From Chryseosolibacter sp964393795 (GTDB lineage Bacteria; Bacteroidota; Bacteroidia; Cytophagales; Cyclobacteriaceae), in the NCBI GenBank assembly GCA_964393795.1, contig CAYMWA010000004.1, positions 18,186 through 82,185 of the forward strand: DNA of 64,000 nucleotides, given 5' to 3'. Under the pieces are notes generated by a model. The model did no database searches, was not told where the DNA came from, and was given only the letters and a program-made list of their open reading frames with translations. Position 1 is the stretch's first letter. Each line of letters starts with the position of its first letter. A program made the position numbers and the translations under genes. Shown here one piece after another: positions 35,920 to 45,458 of the stretch.

Positions 35920-37644
35920 TTATTTGTCCGGATCGATCAGCGTAACGACGCCATTCCTGAACGTCACCAGTGGTACAAGCTGATTTCCGCGACTGTATTG
36001 ATACGAGTAACCCTGGAAAAGATAGCCGGGAATGAATGCGCTGTTGTTGAGCGCGTCTTGAAAGTAAACCCCGTTCTGCTGCAACTGGTGACCGAAAAAT
36101 AACATCATCTCATAGCCCAACACCGACAACTTCGAAGGCACCTTCCCATACGCGCGCAGAAAGTCTTCGATGAATGCTTTCCTTCGCGGATTGTCGATGG
36201 CCACAAAGTTGGGTGCCGTAAAGACAATGCCGAGGGTCTGATACTTTTCAAACGGTACCGCCGTATCGTCGATCCAGTTCTCGGAACCTACGACGAGAAT
36301 GGAGTCGCCGCGCGTCTCGATGCCACTGATCACTTTGGTGTAAATCAACGGATCATCGGTGGCGACATAGATACTGCCAATGCTGTCTTTCTTAAGCGTG
36401 AATTGTGACGGAAAATTAAATTCGTCGAACTCCGTCGGTGTTGCGAGTATCTCGATAATTTTTGCTCCCTCCTCTTTGCCGATGCGCTTGCTGGCGACCA
36501 CGTTTACGCCCAGTGAACTTGCTTTCTGGACAAAACTTGCCGCCAGCACCGAATCCTTCTCGCTGCCGCCGTAAAACACCATTGCCAGGTTGTTGCGCCC
36601 GTGCGCGGCAATGTATTCCGCGGCTCTCGTGCCGATGGCTTCTGAAGGAGGCTGAAATAGAAATGCATAAGGATTCCCTTCAACAAGGTCAGTGTTATTT
36701 GAAAACGGATTGACGGTATTGACTTGTTGCTGCATTGAAAATTCCTGGACAATGCTGTTTTCATTCGGATACAACGGTCCGACCACCAGATCAGCGTTCT
36801 TCAGTTCATCCGTAGTGAGGATGCGCTTCAGGTAATCGAGGCCGCTGTCCGTATCGTAGGCGTGCAGGCTGATTGGGGGCGCACTCGTTCTGTTAAGAGA
36901 GTCGACAGCGAGTTGGATGCCTTCGTAAAAGTCGAGTACGATCTGGTTGCGCTTCTTTCCCGGACTGGCATCGAGTTCATCCAGCATAAAGGGCAGCAAT
37001 ATCGCCACGCTGTAGCGGTCTTTGTGAAACGTTTTGGGGGCCTCGGGGATGAAGTCGGCGTGCTCAAACTTGAAACGGGCGATGATGTCTTCGAGCGCTT
37101 TTTTATTTTCATCATCCGACAGATTTTGCGCCAGTACACTAGCTAACCGGCGTGCCACCACTTCGTCTTTCGGAAATTCTTCCAGCATCATCGTGAGCGT
37201 TTCCACGTCCGTAATTTCCGCCAGGTGTTGACGCTTGATTCCCCTGACCGTTTCGGCGAGACGCTTATCTTCGATGTTGTCGAGGATTTTAAGACCCTGG
37301 AAGTAATCTTTGCCCTCCAGGTACAGCGTGCCCAGCCACAAATTCACTTCCGGCATCTTATCCCACTTGGAATGGATCGTCTTTATTTGCAGGAGCATGT
37401 CTTTGGCCACCGCATCATATCCCTGCTTATGCGCCGCGAGTGCATAGTAAAAGGAAGCGTACGGCGCGTACTGGTTCTTTTGATCGTAGGCAATGAGCGG
37501 TTTGAAGCTTTCCATCGCAAGGTTGTACTGCCCCTGTCTGAAAAGGTCTTTTGCATTCTGGTATTGCCTGCTGTAGTCAGTCTGTCCCGACACTGGCAGC
37601 GTGGCAAGTGCCAGCAAGGCAAAAACGATCATCCTGTTCATCAT
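35920..37644 (-). CDS. TPR plus periplasmic type 1 binding-protein fusion, LpoA/LivJ-like
   Basis: 574 residues. A signal peptide (FALLALATLPVSGQ) and an N-terminal TPR region (about 20-195) precede a type 1 periplasmic binding domain (about 205-565) like the amino-acid ABC transporter receptor LivJ. The TPR-then-PBP1 architecture resembles LpoA, the outer-membrane activator of penicillin-binding protein 1A, but without an obvious lipobox. Between guaA and hemL. Function not proven. Confidence 0.7.
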   Translation of the reverse strand: MMNRMIVFALLALATLPVSGQTDYSRQYQNAKDLFRQGQYNLAMESFKPLIAYDQKNQYAPYASFYYALAAHKQGYDAVAKDMLLQIKTIHSKWDKMPEVNLWLGTLYLEGKDYFQGLKILDNIEDKRLAETVRGIKRQHLAEITDVETLTMMLEEFPKDEVVARRLASVLAQNLSDDENKKALEDIIARFKFEHADFIPEAPKTFHKDRYSVAILLPFMLDELDASPGKKRNQIVLDFYEGIQLAVDSLNRTSAPPISLHAYDTDSGLDYLKRILTTDELKNADLVVGPLYPNENSIVQEFSMQQQVNTVNPFSNNTDLVEGNPYAFLFQPPSEAIGTRAAEYIAAHGRNNLAMVFYGGSEKDSVLAASFVQKASSLGVNVVASKRIGKEEGAKIIEILATPTEFDEFNFPSQFTLKKDSIGSIYVATDDPLIYTKVISGIETRGDSILVVGSENWIDDTAVPFEKYQTLGIVFTAPNFVAIDNPRRKAFIEDFLRAYGKVPSKLSVLGYEMMLFFGHQLQQNGVYFQDALNNSAFIPGYLFQGYSYQYSRGNQLVPLVTFRNGVVTLIDPDK

Positions 37645-37674
37645 ATCATTTCAGGTTCCGAAAACGCCAAAAAT

Positions 37675-39201
37675 CTATTCCCATTCAATGGTAGCCGGCG
37701 GCTTCGAACTGATGTCGTAGACCACCCGGTTTACTCCTTTCACTTTGTTGATAATGTCACTTGAGACCTCCGCGAGGAAATCATATGGCAAATGTGCCCA
37801 GTCCGCCGTCATCCCGTCCGTGCTCGTCACCGCCCTGAGACTGACGACCCGCTCGTACGTGCGCTCATCTCCCATTACTCCAACGGACTGCAACGGGGTC
37901 AATATTGCGCCGGCCTGCCAGACTTTATCGTACAGGCCTTCTTTTTTCAGACCGCTGATGAAGATATGGTCTACTTCCTGCAACACACTCACCTTTTCCG
38001 CGGTGATGTCGCCGAGGATGCGAATGCCAAGACCCGGCCCCGGAAAAGGGTGCCTGCCCAGTATAGCTGGGTCGATATTCAGCGTCTTACCCACGACGCG
38101 CACTTCATCCTTAAACAAAGTGTTCAGCGGTTCGACCACTTTGAGCTTCATTTTCTCTGGGAGGCCGCCTACGTTATGGTGCGATTTGATCGTAGCGGAA
38201 GGCCCTTTGACAGACACCGACTCGATCACATCCGGATAGATCGTTCCCTGCCCCAGCCAGCGGACATCGGTAATCTTGTGGGCCTCGACGTCGAAGACTT
38301 CAATAAAGGTCTTGCCAATCGCTTTCCGTTTTGATTCCGGTTCATACAAGCCTTTAAGGGCCTTGTAAAATCGATCCTTCGCGTCCACGCCCTTCACATT
38401 AAGGCCCATATGCTGATAGGAATCAAGCACCTGCCGGAACTCGTCCTTTCGGAGCAGGCCATTGTCAACAAAAATACAGTGAAGATTAGGTCCGATCGCG
38501 TGGTGAATGAGCGTGGCTGCGACGGTCGAGTCAACACCGCCAGACAAGGCCATGACAACCTTGTCGTTGCCCAATTGCTGCTTCAGCTGTGCAATGGTCG
38601 CTTCAACGAACTGATCCGGTGTCCAGTCCTGGGAGCAGCGGCATATGTGCACGACAAAGTTGCGCAGCAGCGTTTTTCCTTCGGTGGTATGGGTGACTTC
38701 CGGATGGAATTGAATGCCGTATCGCTCCTGTCCTTTAACACGAAAAGCGGCCACCGGTACGGTCGCCGTACTGGCGATCACTTCAAACGATGACGGTACG
38801 GAGGCAATGGTATCGCTGTGCGACATCCACACTTGTGTATCAAGCGGAATCTCCTTAAGCAGGTTGTTGTGCCGGTCAACGGTAGCCAGTTTTGCCCTGC
38901 CGTATTCGCGTATCTCGGACGGCAGCACCTGTCCTCCCATCTGGTGAACCATCAATTGCGCGCCATAGCACACGCCAAGTACCGGCCGATCGCCGAAAAT
39001 CGAAAAATCGAGCTGTGGTGATCCAGCATCCCGAACCGAGCAAGGGCTGCCCGAGAGGATTACACCCTTAATATTCTCGGTGAGCGGCGGGATCTTGTTA
39101 AACGGATGGATTTCGCAGTAGACGTTAAGTTCCCGTACGCGGCGCGCGATAAGTTGGGTGTATTGAGATCCAAAGTCCAGGATCAGAATCTGTTCAGACA
39201 T
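37675..39201 (-). CDS. guaA: GMP synthase (glutamine-hydrolysing)
   Basis: 508 residues converting XMP to GMP. Class I amidotransferase domain with Cys78 in GVCYGAQ and the HPE of QFHPEV; ATP pyrophosphatase loop ALSGGVDSTVAA; C-terminal dimerisation domain ending in PPATIEWE. The start at 39201 (MSEQILILDFGSQ) matches family N-termini; the promoter element lies four bases before it and makes upstream starts impossible. Confidence 0.97.
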   Translation of the reverse strand: MSEQILILDFGSQYTQLIARRVRELNVYCEIHPFNKIPPLTENIKGVILSGSPCSVRDAGSPQLDFSIFGDRPVLGVCYGAQLMVHQMGGQVLPSEIREYGRAKLATVDRHNNLLKEIPLDTQVWMSHSDTIASVPSSFEVIASTATVPVAAFRVKGQERYGIQFHPEVTHTTEGKTLLRNFVVHICRCSQDWTPDQFVEATIAQLKQQLGNDKVVMALSGGVDSTVAATLIHHAIGPNLHCIFVDNGLLRKDEFRQVLDSYQHMGLNVKGVDAKDRFYKALKGLYEPESKRKAIGKTFIEVFDVEAHKITDVRWLGQGTIYPDVIESVSVKGPSATIKSHHNVGGLPEKMKLKVVEPLNTLFKDEVRVVGKTLNIDPAILGRHPFPGPGLGIRILGDITAEKVSVLQEVDHIFISGLKKEGLYDKVWQAGAILTPLQSVGVMGDERTYERVVSLRAVTSTDGMTADWAHLPYDFLAEVSSDIINKVKGVNRVVYDISSKPPATIEWE

Positions 39202-39205
39202 GCTG

Positions 39206-39213
39206 CAAAGATA
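39206..39213 (-). promoter_or_regulatory. Predicted -7 promoter element for guaA
   Basis: TATCTTTG on the minus strand, perfect TAnnTTTG, with four bases to the ATG. A TTGTTT run lies 19-25 bases upstream of it. Suggests a leaderless or near-leaderless message. Confidence 0.55.
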
Positions 39214-39243
39214 GCACAAGCATGGAATTACGAAACAATCGCG

Positions 39244-39849
39244 CTAGAACGACATCGACATCAAACCGATCTGAAACCCAATGGCTGTAAAGTTTTTGTA
39301 GTTGTACCGTTCGCTTTTGTTGGTAGAGAAGTCATAGTGCAAGGCCGCCATGATACCTAAATTACTGCGCTCGCTGAAGCGGAAGAGCAAGCCCGCCTCT
39401 GGTCGTGCGAGAAAACCCCAGGCCCGCTCTGAATCCTGATAAATGTTGTAGTAGAGCACGTATTCATTGGTGTTGGCGCCCAGGCCGAGACCCGCATATG
39501 GAAAAAACCGGTCTTCCTCTTCTTCTTTGAAATAATACTGTGCACTCACCACACCTGAGAACGAGTAGATGTAGTGAAAGTAATCGGTTGTAACGGCGCC
39601 CGTAGGACTTTCCTTTGTTGAGGTGGGTTCGTACTGATCGAAATTAATCCAACCAATATCGAGGCCGGCAGAAAAATTGGGTCGGATAAAGCCGCGGTAT
39701 CCGGCCTTGCCTCCAGCAAAAGAGAAATCTTCAATCCAGCTTGTATTCGACAACGGTTGACTGCCGTTCAACGTGATATAGATGTATTTCTCCTGCGCCC
39801 ACAAATGTGAAGATGCAAAGAGTCCGATCGCTAGAATAATATAACGCAT
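39244..39849 (-). CDS. Outer-membrane beta-barrel protein
   Basis: 201 residues with a signal peptide ending LWAQ. The mature chain alternates aromatic residues in about eight strands (YIYITLNGSQP, GYRGFIRPNFSAGLDIGWINF, FFPYAGLGLGANTN) and closes in a short F-terminated strand, as in small OmpW/OmpA-like barrels of Bacteroidota. Three bases downstream of the DUF4136 lipoprotein gene, so co-transcribed. No specific function. Confidence 0.75.
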   Translation of the reverse strand: MRYIILAIGLFASSHLWAQEKYIYITLNGSQPLSNTSWIEDFSFAGGKAGYRGFIRPNFSAGLDIGWINFDQYEPTSTKESPTGAVTTDYFHYIYSFSGVVSAQYYFKEEEEDRFFPYAGLGLGANTNEYVLYYNIYQDSERAWGFLARPEAGLLFRFSERSNLGIMAALHYDFSTNKSERYNYKNFTAIGFQIGLMSMSF

Positions 39850-39852
39850 AAT

Positions 39853-40488
39853 TTACTTTCCGATGTAAGGTGATTGTTTAAAGGCCTGCACAATGGCATC
39901 CGCCGATTGTGCATTGCGGTCGATGGTGCTGTACAAGTCGCCAAGATAGGCATCCCAGACCACCTTCACTTCATTCTTCGCGTTCCGGTTCTTCAGGTCG
40001 ACGAGTTCAATGATCAGCACGCCGGTATTGTACGCATATGTGTTGACGTAAGGATAGTAATAGTAGGATCCGTAGCCATAATATCCGGGATAGAAGTGAC
40101 CCGGGTAGCCATAGTAGTTCGGGTAGACGATGTCCTGGAAGACGTTGAAATCATTGATGACCATCACGTTTACGCCGAGGTCGGGATCTTCTTGCTTGGT
40201 CACCCGCTGATAGCCGCGGTCATCAAGCTCTTTGCGGATGGCGGTAAGCACATGCCTTGGAAATGTACTGGCAGGCGAGATCAGCAGCGTGTCGTTGGAG
40301 TTATTTGAATAGAAACCGATGGTATCGGTGGGAATTGCATAGGTGGTGTAAGCCTTGAAGTCAGCCTCGGGATCATAGTTGGTGGAAACTACCATCTGGT
40401 CGATCAGTTTTTCCGAATCCGGTTCGTTGTGACAGGACCAGGCCGTGAATCCGATTATGACGGCTACATAACTGCAAATCTTTCTCAT
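39853..40488 (-). CDS. DUF4136 family lipoprotein
   Basis: 211 residues. A lipobox WSC near residue 19 puts it on a membrane. Family features: FKAYTTYAIP near 45, IRKELDDRGYQRV near 85, and a tyrosine/glycine-rich GYPGHFYPGYYGYGSYYYYPY insert. Function of DUF4136 is not established; partner of the downstream barrel by operon position. Confidence 0.78.
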   Translation of the reverse strand: MRKICSYVAVIIGFTAWSCHNEPDSEKLIDQMVVSTNYDPEADFKAYTTYAIPTDTIGFYSNNSNDTLLISPASTFPRHVLTAIRKELDDRGYQRVTKQEDPDLGVNVMVINDFNVFQDIVYPNYYGYPGHFYPGYYGYGSYYYYPYVNTYAYNTGVLIIELVDLKNRNAKNEVKVVWDAYLGDLYSTIDRNAQSADAIVQAFKQSPYIGK

Positions 40489-40621
40489 GTTTCTAAAACG
40501 AAAAAAGTACCCAATAATTGTTGGTACCGGTTAGACCCCTTACGGGGATAAAAGGTTTGAACATGTCATAAAATTGCATGCCGCATCCCCATACCGATTC
40601 TTGGCCAATACCCTTTCGCCC

Positions 40622-41521
40622 TCAGCGAATGATCAGTCCGGCACCGAACAACAGCACAAACAACAGGGTGGAAATGGCCATTTGTTTGAGCCACGGATCA
40701 AGTTGATCCGGCGGACGCCGCGATACCGCGATACCGTTGCGCAGGAAAAGCGGCAACGCGAGGAGAAACAGCAATTGCCATGGCGACTGCAATTTAAGTA
40801 TCGTGTACAACACCACCAGTATGACAGCGGCGGTCAATAAGATCCAATGATACACAACAGCCTTTGAACGACCAAGTCGAACAGGAATTGAGTACTTGCC
40901 CGCCAGCTTATCGGATTCGATATCACGGATGTTATTCACGTTTAGCACTGCTACCGATAGCAGTCCCATGCTCATCGCGGGCAACACTTCGTAGGGTGTA
41001 ACCGCGTGGGTAAAAAGATAGAAGGATCCCAATACGCCTACGAAGCCGAAAAAGACAAGTACAGAAAGATCGCCAAGTCCGAGATAGCCATAAGGCCTGC
41101 GTCCAACGGTATAAGTAAGCGCAGCGCCGATACTGAGCAGGCCGAGCAGAAGAAAAAAGAGAATTGCACGCCATTGCAGACCAAAGGCAACGAACAGCAA
41201 CGCGACACCGCTCGCCAGACTCAGGATTACAAAGAGTACGATCGCACGACGCATCCGGGCAGGCGAGATAGCGCCAGACTGGACCGCCCGCAACGGGCCC
41301 TTTCGCTGAACGTGATCAGCACCGTGAACGGAATCTCCATAATCGTTGGCCAGGTTGGACAGAATTTGCAGGAAGACCGTTGTCACAATACAAAGCAAAA
41401 ATATGTCCCATCGAAAAGCACGTGCTTCCCATGCAAGGAATCCACCCATGGCAATCGAAGAAAGGGCCAGAGGAAGTGTCCGCAACCGAATGGCCTGAAG
41501 CCAGTGCTGATGGATATTCAC
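40622..41521 (-). CDS. menA: 1,4-dihydroxy-2-naphthoate polyprenyltransferase
   Basis: Menaquinone synthesis enzyme of the inner membrane, 299 residues, about eight helices of the UbiA fold. First aspartate-rich motif NLANDYGDSVHGADH (about 60-74) and second NNIRDIESDKLAGK (about 190-203). Consistent with menaquinone as electron acceptor for complex I in the same window. Overlaps the first glutathione peroxidase gene by 4 bases. Confidence 0.93.
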   Translation of the reverse strand: MNIHQHWLQAIRLRTLPLALSSIAMGGFLAWEARAFRWDIFLLCIVTTVFLQILSNLANDYGDSVHGADHVQRKGPLRAVQSGAISPARMRRAIVLFVILSLASGVALLFVAFGLQWRAILFFLLLGLLSIGAALTYTVGRRPYGYLGLGDLSVLVFFGFVGVLGSFYLFTHAVTPYEVLPAMSMGLLSVAVLNVNNIRDIESDKLAGKYSIPVRLGRSKAVVYHWILLTAAVILVVLYTILKLQSPWQLLFLLALPLFLRNGIAVSRRPPDQLDPWLKQMAISTLLFVLLFGAGLIIR

Positions 41522-42072
41522 GGCGTAATGTGATTAAGAATGGATTCATCAAGCGGGTTGACCTTCGGACCATAAAATCCGACGACTTCGCCCTGACTGT
41601 TCACGACATACTTGCAAAAATTCCATGTAGGCGTTTTTCCCGATCGTGCTTCCAGCCATTGGTAGAGCGGATGCTGACCGCTGCCACGCACGGAAATCTT
41701 TTCAAACATCTGAAAGGTTACGCCGTAATTTTCGTCGCAAAACTCGGCGATCTGCGCATTCGTGCCCGGTTCCTGCCAGAGAAAATTGTTCGCCGGAAAA
41801 CCGAGCACCTCAATCTTGTCACCATAAAGTTCATGTAACTTCTGCAAGTCAGCGTACTGAGGTGTGTAACCGCACCTGGAAGCTGTGTTCACAATCAAAA
41901 GGTTTTTGCCTCGATAACGTTGGAAGTCAACCGGTTTGCCGTCAATGTCATTGATGGTAAGATCGTAAAGCTCAGCCGGAACGGCGCGCTTCGCGGCTGG
42001 AAATAGTTTCCCCAGAAACATGGCCACCAGCCCCATGATCACAAGCCCTCCGACGGCATATTTATAGTTCAC
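41518..42072 (-). CDS. Glutathione peroxidase family protein with membrane anchor
   Basis: 184 residues. A hydrophobic helix at about 6-22 precedes a GPx domain, so it is probably anchored with the enzyme in the periplasm. Catalytic residues: Cys67 (ASRCGYTP), Gln101 in FLWQEPG (usually FGGQEPG, so two neighbours are altered) and Trp in PTWNF. A second Cys in EFCDENYG could resolve the sulfenic form, as in thioredoxin-dependent peroxidases. Middle gene of a three-gene overlap. Confidence 0.88.
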   Translation of the reverse strand: MNYKYAVGGLVIMGLVAMFLGKLFPAAKRAVPAELYDLTINDIDGKPVDFQRYRGKNLLIVNTASRCGYTPQYADLQKLHELYGDKIEVLGFPANNFLWQEPGTNAQIAEFCDENYGVTFQMFEKISVRGSGQHPLYQWLEARSGKTPTWNFCKYVVNSQGEVVGFYGPKVNPLDESILNHITP

Positions 42073-42556
42073 TGAGTATTTTGCTGTCGAGCGGATTCAC
42101 CTTCGAAGCATAAAACTTCACTGTTCCGTCCGGTTTTACTAAGTACTTGCAGAAATTCCAGGTAGGTTCCTCGCCAGATTTCTCGGCGAGCCATGTATAC
42201 AGCGGATGTCGGTCTTCGCCCTTCACCGAAATTTTTTCAAACATCTGAAACTTTACGCCGTAATTTTTCTCACAGAACGCGGCAATCTCCTGTGCGGTTC
42301 CTGGCTCCTGTCCACCAAAGTTATTAGCAGGAAAACCCAGCACCACCACTTTGTCGCCATACTCCTCGTGTAGTTTTTCGAGATCGGCATACTGAGGAGT
42401 GAAGCCGCACTTCGAAGCGACATTCACCAACAACAAAGTCCTGCCTTTATAGGCCTGAAAGTCTATCTCCTTACCGTCGAGCGCATGCATCTTAAAGTCG
42501 TAAATAGATTGGGGCATTGTTGTGAACATAAGCAAAAGCACGATAAGCGTTTTCAT
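42062..42556 (-). CDS. Glutathione peroxidase family protein
   Basis: 164 residues with a short signal-like N-terminus. Cys50 (VASKCGFTP), Gln83 (FGGQEPG), Trp in PTWNF, and the second Cys in AFCEKNYG. A paralogue of the downstream gene, about half identical by eye, with an 11-base overlap: a tandem duplication. Probably the first gene of the gpx-gpx-menA unit. No selenocysteine codon; both use cysteine. Confidence 0.9.
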   Translation of the reverse strand: MKTLIVLLLMFTTMPQSIYDFKMHALDGKEIDFQAYKGRTLLLVNVASKCGFTPQYADLEKLHEEYGDKVVVLGFPANNFGGQEPGTAQEIAAFCEKNYGVKFQMFEKISVKGEDRHPLYTWLAEKSGEEPTWNFCKYLVKPDGTVKFYASKVNPLDSKILSEL

Positions 42557-42654
42557 ACCTGATTTATTTTCATGCGGAGCGTTGTGTTAGGCCTGTGCGC
42601 CGCCATGTTTTTCCTCAATTTCACTTTATTAAACCGAACCATCAAGAGACGCTT

Positions 42655-44442
42655 CTACATTTTTTCAGGAACGTCGATCCCCAATAGCTTCATTCCACGC
42701 TTGATAACCCTTGCGACTGTAGCAGACAGTACAATCCGAAGCTGCAGTCGGGCCGCATCAGCCTCGCTGAAGATCGGAATACTCTGGTAAAACTGGTTGT
42801 ATTCCCGTGCCAGGTCATAAACATAATTAGCGATCACTGCCGGTGAATGGTCGCGCGCGGCTTCCATGATCCTGTTTTCAAAAGCCATGAGCACCTGGAT
42901 AACTTCACGCTCGGCAGGTTCCAGTGTGTCCACACTGGACACGGTGGCCGGGTCAACATGGAGGCCGGTGCTTTCCGCTTTGCGCAGGATGGCCCTGATG
43001 CGTGCATGCGTGTATTGAATGAATGGACCGGTAAAGCCTTGCAGTTGTATCGACTCGGCCGGATCGAAAAGCATGCGCTTTTTCGGATCAACTTTCAACA
43101 GAAAGAACTTTAGCGCCCCCAGGCCTATTTCCTCATACAAACGATGCGCTGCCTCACTCGAAGGATCATCGATCTTGCCAAGTTCCTTCGTTTGCATTGC
43201 CGCCTCCGCCACCATTTCTTCGATGAGATCGTCAGCATCGACGACGGTCCCCTCACGCGATTTCATTTTGCCACTCGGCAGGTCGACCATACCATAGGAA
43301 AGGTGGTAACAGCGCTTCGCCCACGCGTAGCCCAGCTTGTCGAGGATGAGGAACAGCACTTTGAAGTGATATTCCTGCTCATTGCCCACCGTATAGATCT
43401 GGCCGCTGATGCCCGGAAAGTCGCGGAAGCGCAGGATGGCCGTCCCGATATCCTGCGTCATGTAGACCGACGTTCCGTCGGCGCGGAGCAGGAGTTTCTC
43501 ATCAAGCCCGTCGGCGGTGAGGTCTACCCACACAGAACCGTCTTCCTTCCTGAAGAACACACCGCGCTCAACACCCTTCATCACTTCTTCCTTGCCGAGC
43601 AGATAGGTTTCCGACTCATAGTAAAGTTTATCGAAGTCGACACCCATTTTCTTGTAAGTGGCATCAAAGCCTTCATACACCCACCCGTTCATCATTTTCC
43701 AAAGCGCAAGCACTTCAGGGTCGCGTTGCTCCCACTGTTGCAACATTTCGACCGCAAGCTTCATGATGGGCGCCGCCTTTGACGCCTCCTCTTCGCTGGC
43801 ACCTTTCTGCATCAGCGCGCTGACTTGTGCCTTGTAGGCCTTGTCAAACATGACATAGTACTTCCCTACAAGATGATCGCCCTTGATGCCCGTACGCTCC
43901 GGCGTCTCTCCTTCGCCGTACAGCTTCCATGCGGCCATCGACTTGCAGATATGGATGCCGCGATCATTGATGATCTGTACCTTGTGAACTTTGTAGCCAC
44001 TCGCTTTGTAGATTTCGGCGACGCTCCACCCCAGGAAATTGTTGCGCAGGTGGCCGAGGTGCAACGGTTTGTTGGTGTTCGGCGAGGAATACTCGACCAT
44101 AATCTCCTCGCCACTCGGCGGAAGCTGGCCGTAGTCGTCACGCTCGTAGATGTCGTGCAGCGCCTGAACCCACACTGCATCGTGCAGCGTCAGGTTGAGA
44201 AAGCCTTTGACAACGTTGAATTCCCTGACTAACGTGGAATGTGCCACCAGGTACTCGCCTATGGCGCGACCGGTATCTTCGGGCTTTTTTTTCGTTTGCC
44301 TGACCAGCGGAAAGCAGACCAGCGTGTGCGAGCCGGCGAACTGAGGGTTTGTAGGCTGAAGTTGCAGTTGATCGGTTTCCAGTTGAAACACATCGCGGAC
44401 TGCCTTTTCTATTTCGGAACGGAGGGCGGACTCAAGATGCAT
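42655..44442 (-). CDS. argS: Arginyl-tRNA synthetase
   Basis: Class I synthetase, 595 residues from the ATG at 44442. Motifs: N-terminal Add-1 domain; HIGH variant HLGHLRNNFLGW near 120; KMSKS variant KMKSREGTVVDADDL near 370; ALRF-type C-terminal anticodon domain. The ATG overlaps the stop of the upstream gene by one base (TGATG), which supports this start over two GTG codons a little upstream. Confidence 0.96.
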   Translation of the reverse strand: MHLESALRSEIEKAVRDVFQLETDQLQLQPTNPQFAGSHTLVCFPLVRQTKKKPEDTGRAIGEYLVAHSTLVREFNVVKGFLNLTLHDAVWVQALHDIYERDDYGQLPPSGEEIMVEYSSPNTNKPLHLGHLRNNFLGWSVAEIYKASGYKVHKVQIINDRGIHICKSMAAWKLYGEGETPERTGIKGDHLVGKYYVMFDKAYKAQVSALMQKGASEEEASKAAPIMKLAVEMLQQWEQRDPEVLALWKMMNGWVYEGFDATYKKMGVDFDKLYYESETYLLGKEEVMKGVERGVFFRKEDGSVWVDLTADGLDEKLLLRADGTSVYMTQDIGTAILRFRDFPGISGQIYTVGNEQEYHFKVLFLILDKLGYAWAKRCYHLSYGMVDLPSGKMKSREGTVVDADDLIEEMVAEAAMQTKELGKIDDPSSEAAHRLYEEIGLGALKFFLLKVDPKKRMLFDPAESIQLQGFTGPFIQYTHARIRAILRKAESTGLHVDPATVSSVDTLEPAEREVIQVLMAFENRIMEAARDHSPAVIANYVYDLAREYNQFYQSIPIFSEADAARLQLRIVLSATVARVIKRGMKLLGIDVPEKM

Positions 44443-45419
44443 CACCACTCCATTACGTATGCAAACACCAGCGGCGCCACGATGGTGGCGTCAGACTCGA
44501 TGATGAATTTCGGCGTGTCAATGCTGAGTTTTCCCCACGTTATCTTTTCATTCGGTACGGCTCCAGAGTACGACCCATAGCTCGTCGTCGAATCGCTGAT
44601 CTGGCAGAAATAGCTCCAGTAGGGAATGCCTTCCCGTCCCAGATCCTGGTGCAGCATCGGCACAACACAAATCGGGAAATCGCCGGCAATGCCACCTCCA
44701 ATCTGAAAGAAGCCTATGCCGTCGTCACCGGCTTCTCGCGTATACCAGTCGGAAAGAAAGGTCATGTATTCGATGCCACCGCGAACGGTAGTCGGCTTCA
44801 GTTCACCTGTCACACAATAGGACGCAAAGATGTTGCCCATGGTCGAGTCTTCCCATCCGGGCACGACGATAGGGAGATTTTTTTCAGCCGCAGCGATCAT
44901 CCAGCTGTTCTTTGGATCGATCTGGTAGTACTGTTTCAACACACCACTGTTCAACATCTTGTACATGTATTCATGCGGCAAATACCGTTCTCCTTTATTA
45001 TCGGCATCCTTCCACAATTCGTAAATATGCTTTTGCAACCTTCTGAACGCCTCCTCTTCGGGAATGCACGTATCCGTCACGCGGTTCATGCCCTTTGAGA
45101 GGAGATCCCATTCTTCCTGTGGGGTGAGGTCGCGGTAATGCGGGATGCGCTTGTAGTAGTCGTGCGCTACAAGGTTCATAATGTCCTCCTCCAGGTTGGC
45201 CCCCGTGCAGGAAATAATCTGAACCTTATCCTGGCGGATCATTTCGGCGAGGCTGATACCCAATTCCCCGGTGCTCATCGCACCGGCAAGGGTGATCATC
45301 ATCTTCTTGCCGGCGGCGAGATGCTCCTTGTAAGCCTTTGCGGCATCCACCAGCGTCGCTGCGTTAAAGTGCAGAAAATGTTTTTCGAGAAAAGATGAAA
45401 TCGGTCTGTTGTCACTCAT
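44442..45419 (-). CDS. Deoxyhypusine synthase family protein, possible homospermidine synthase (SpeY-like)
   Basis: 325 residues of the deoxyhypusine synthase fold. NAD-binding stretches MITLAGAMSTGELG and SCTGANLEED are intact, and Lys297 in ITWGKL aligns by eye with the catalytic lysine of the eukaryotic enzyme. The KHH motif that carries the catalytic histidine is replaced by GDF (246-248). Bacteria have no hypusinated eIF5A, and in the cyanobacterium Anabaena such a homologue (SpeY) makes homospermidine. Close to a ureohydrolase and an arginine decarboxylase gene, which supports a polyamine role. Its neighbour argS starts on its stop codon. Confidence 0.82.
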   Translation of the reverse strand: MSDNRPISSFLEKHFLHFNAATLVDAAKAYKEHLAAGKKMMITLAGAMSTGELGISLAEMIRQDKVQIISCTGANLEEDIMNLVAHDYYKRIPHYRDLTPQEEWDLLSKGMNRVTDTCIPEEEAFRRLQKHIYELWKDADNKGERYLPHEYMYKMLNSGVLKQYYQIDPKNSWMIAAAEKNLPIVVPGWEDSTMGNIFASYCVTGELKPTTVRGGIEYMTFLSDWYTREAGDDGIGFFQIGGGIAGDFPICVVPMLHQDLGREGIPYWSYFCQISDSTTSYGSYSGAVPNEKITWGKLSIDTPKFIIESDATIVAPLVFAYVMEW

Positions 45420-45458
45420 GGTATATCGTTTCCAAATCCTGCGCGAAATTACAGAAAT

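Noticed and set aside
41518..42556. Selenocysteine in the glutathione peroxidases
   Set aside because: Both catalytic positions use a cysteine codon; no in-frame TGA is present.
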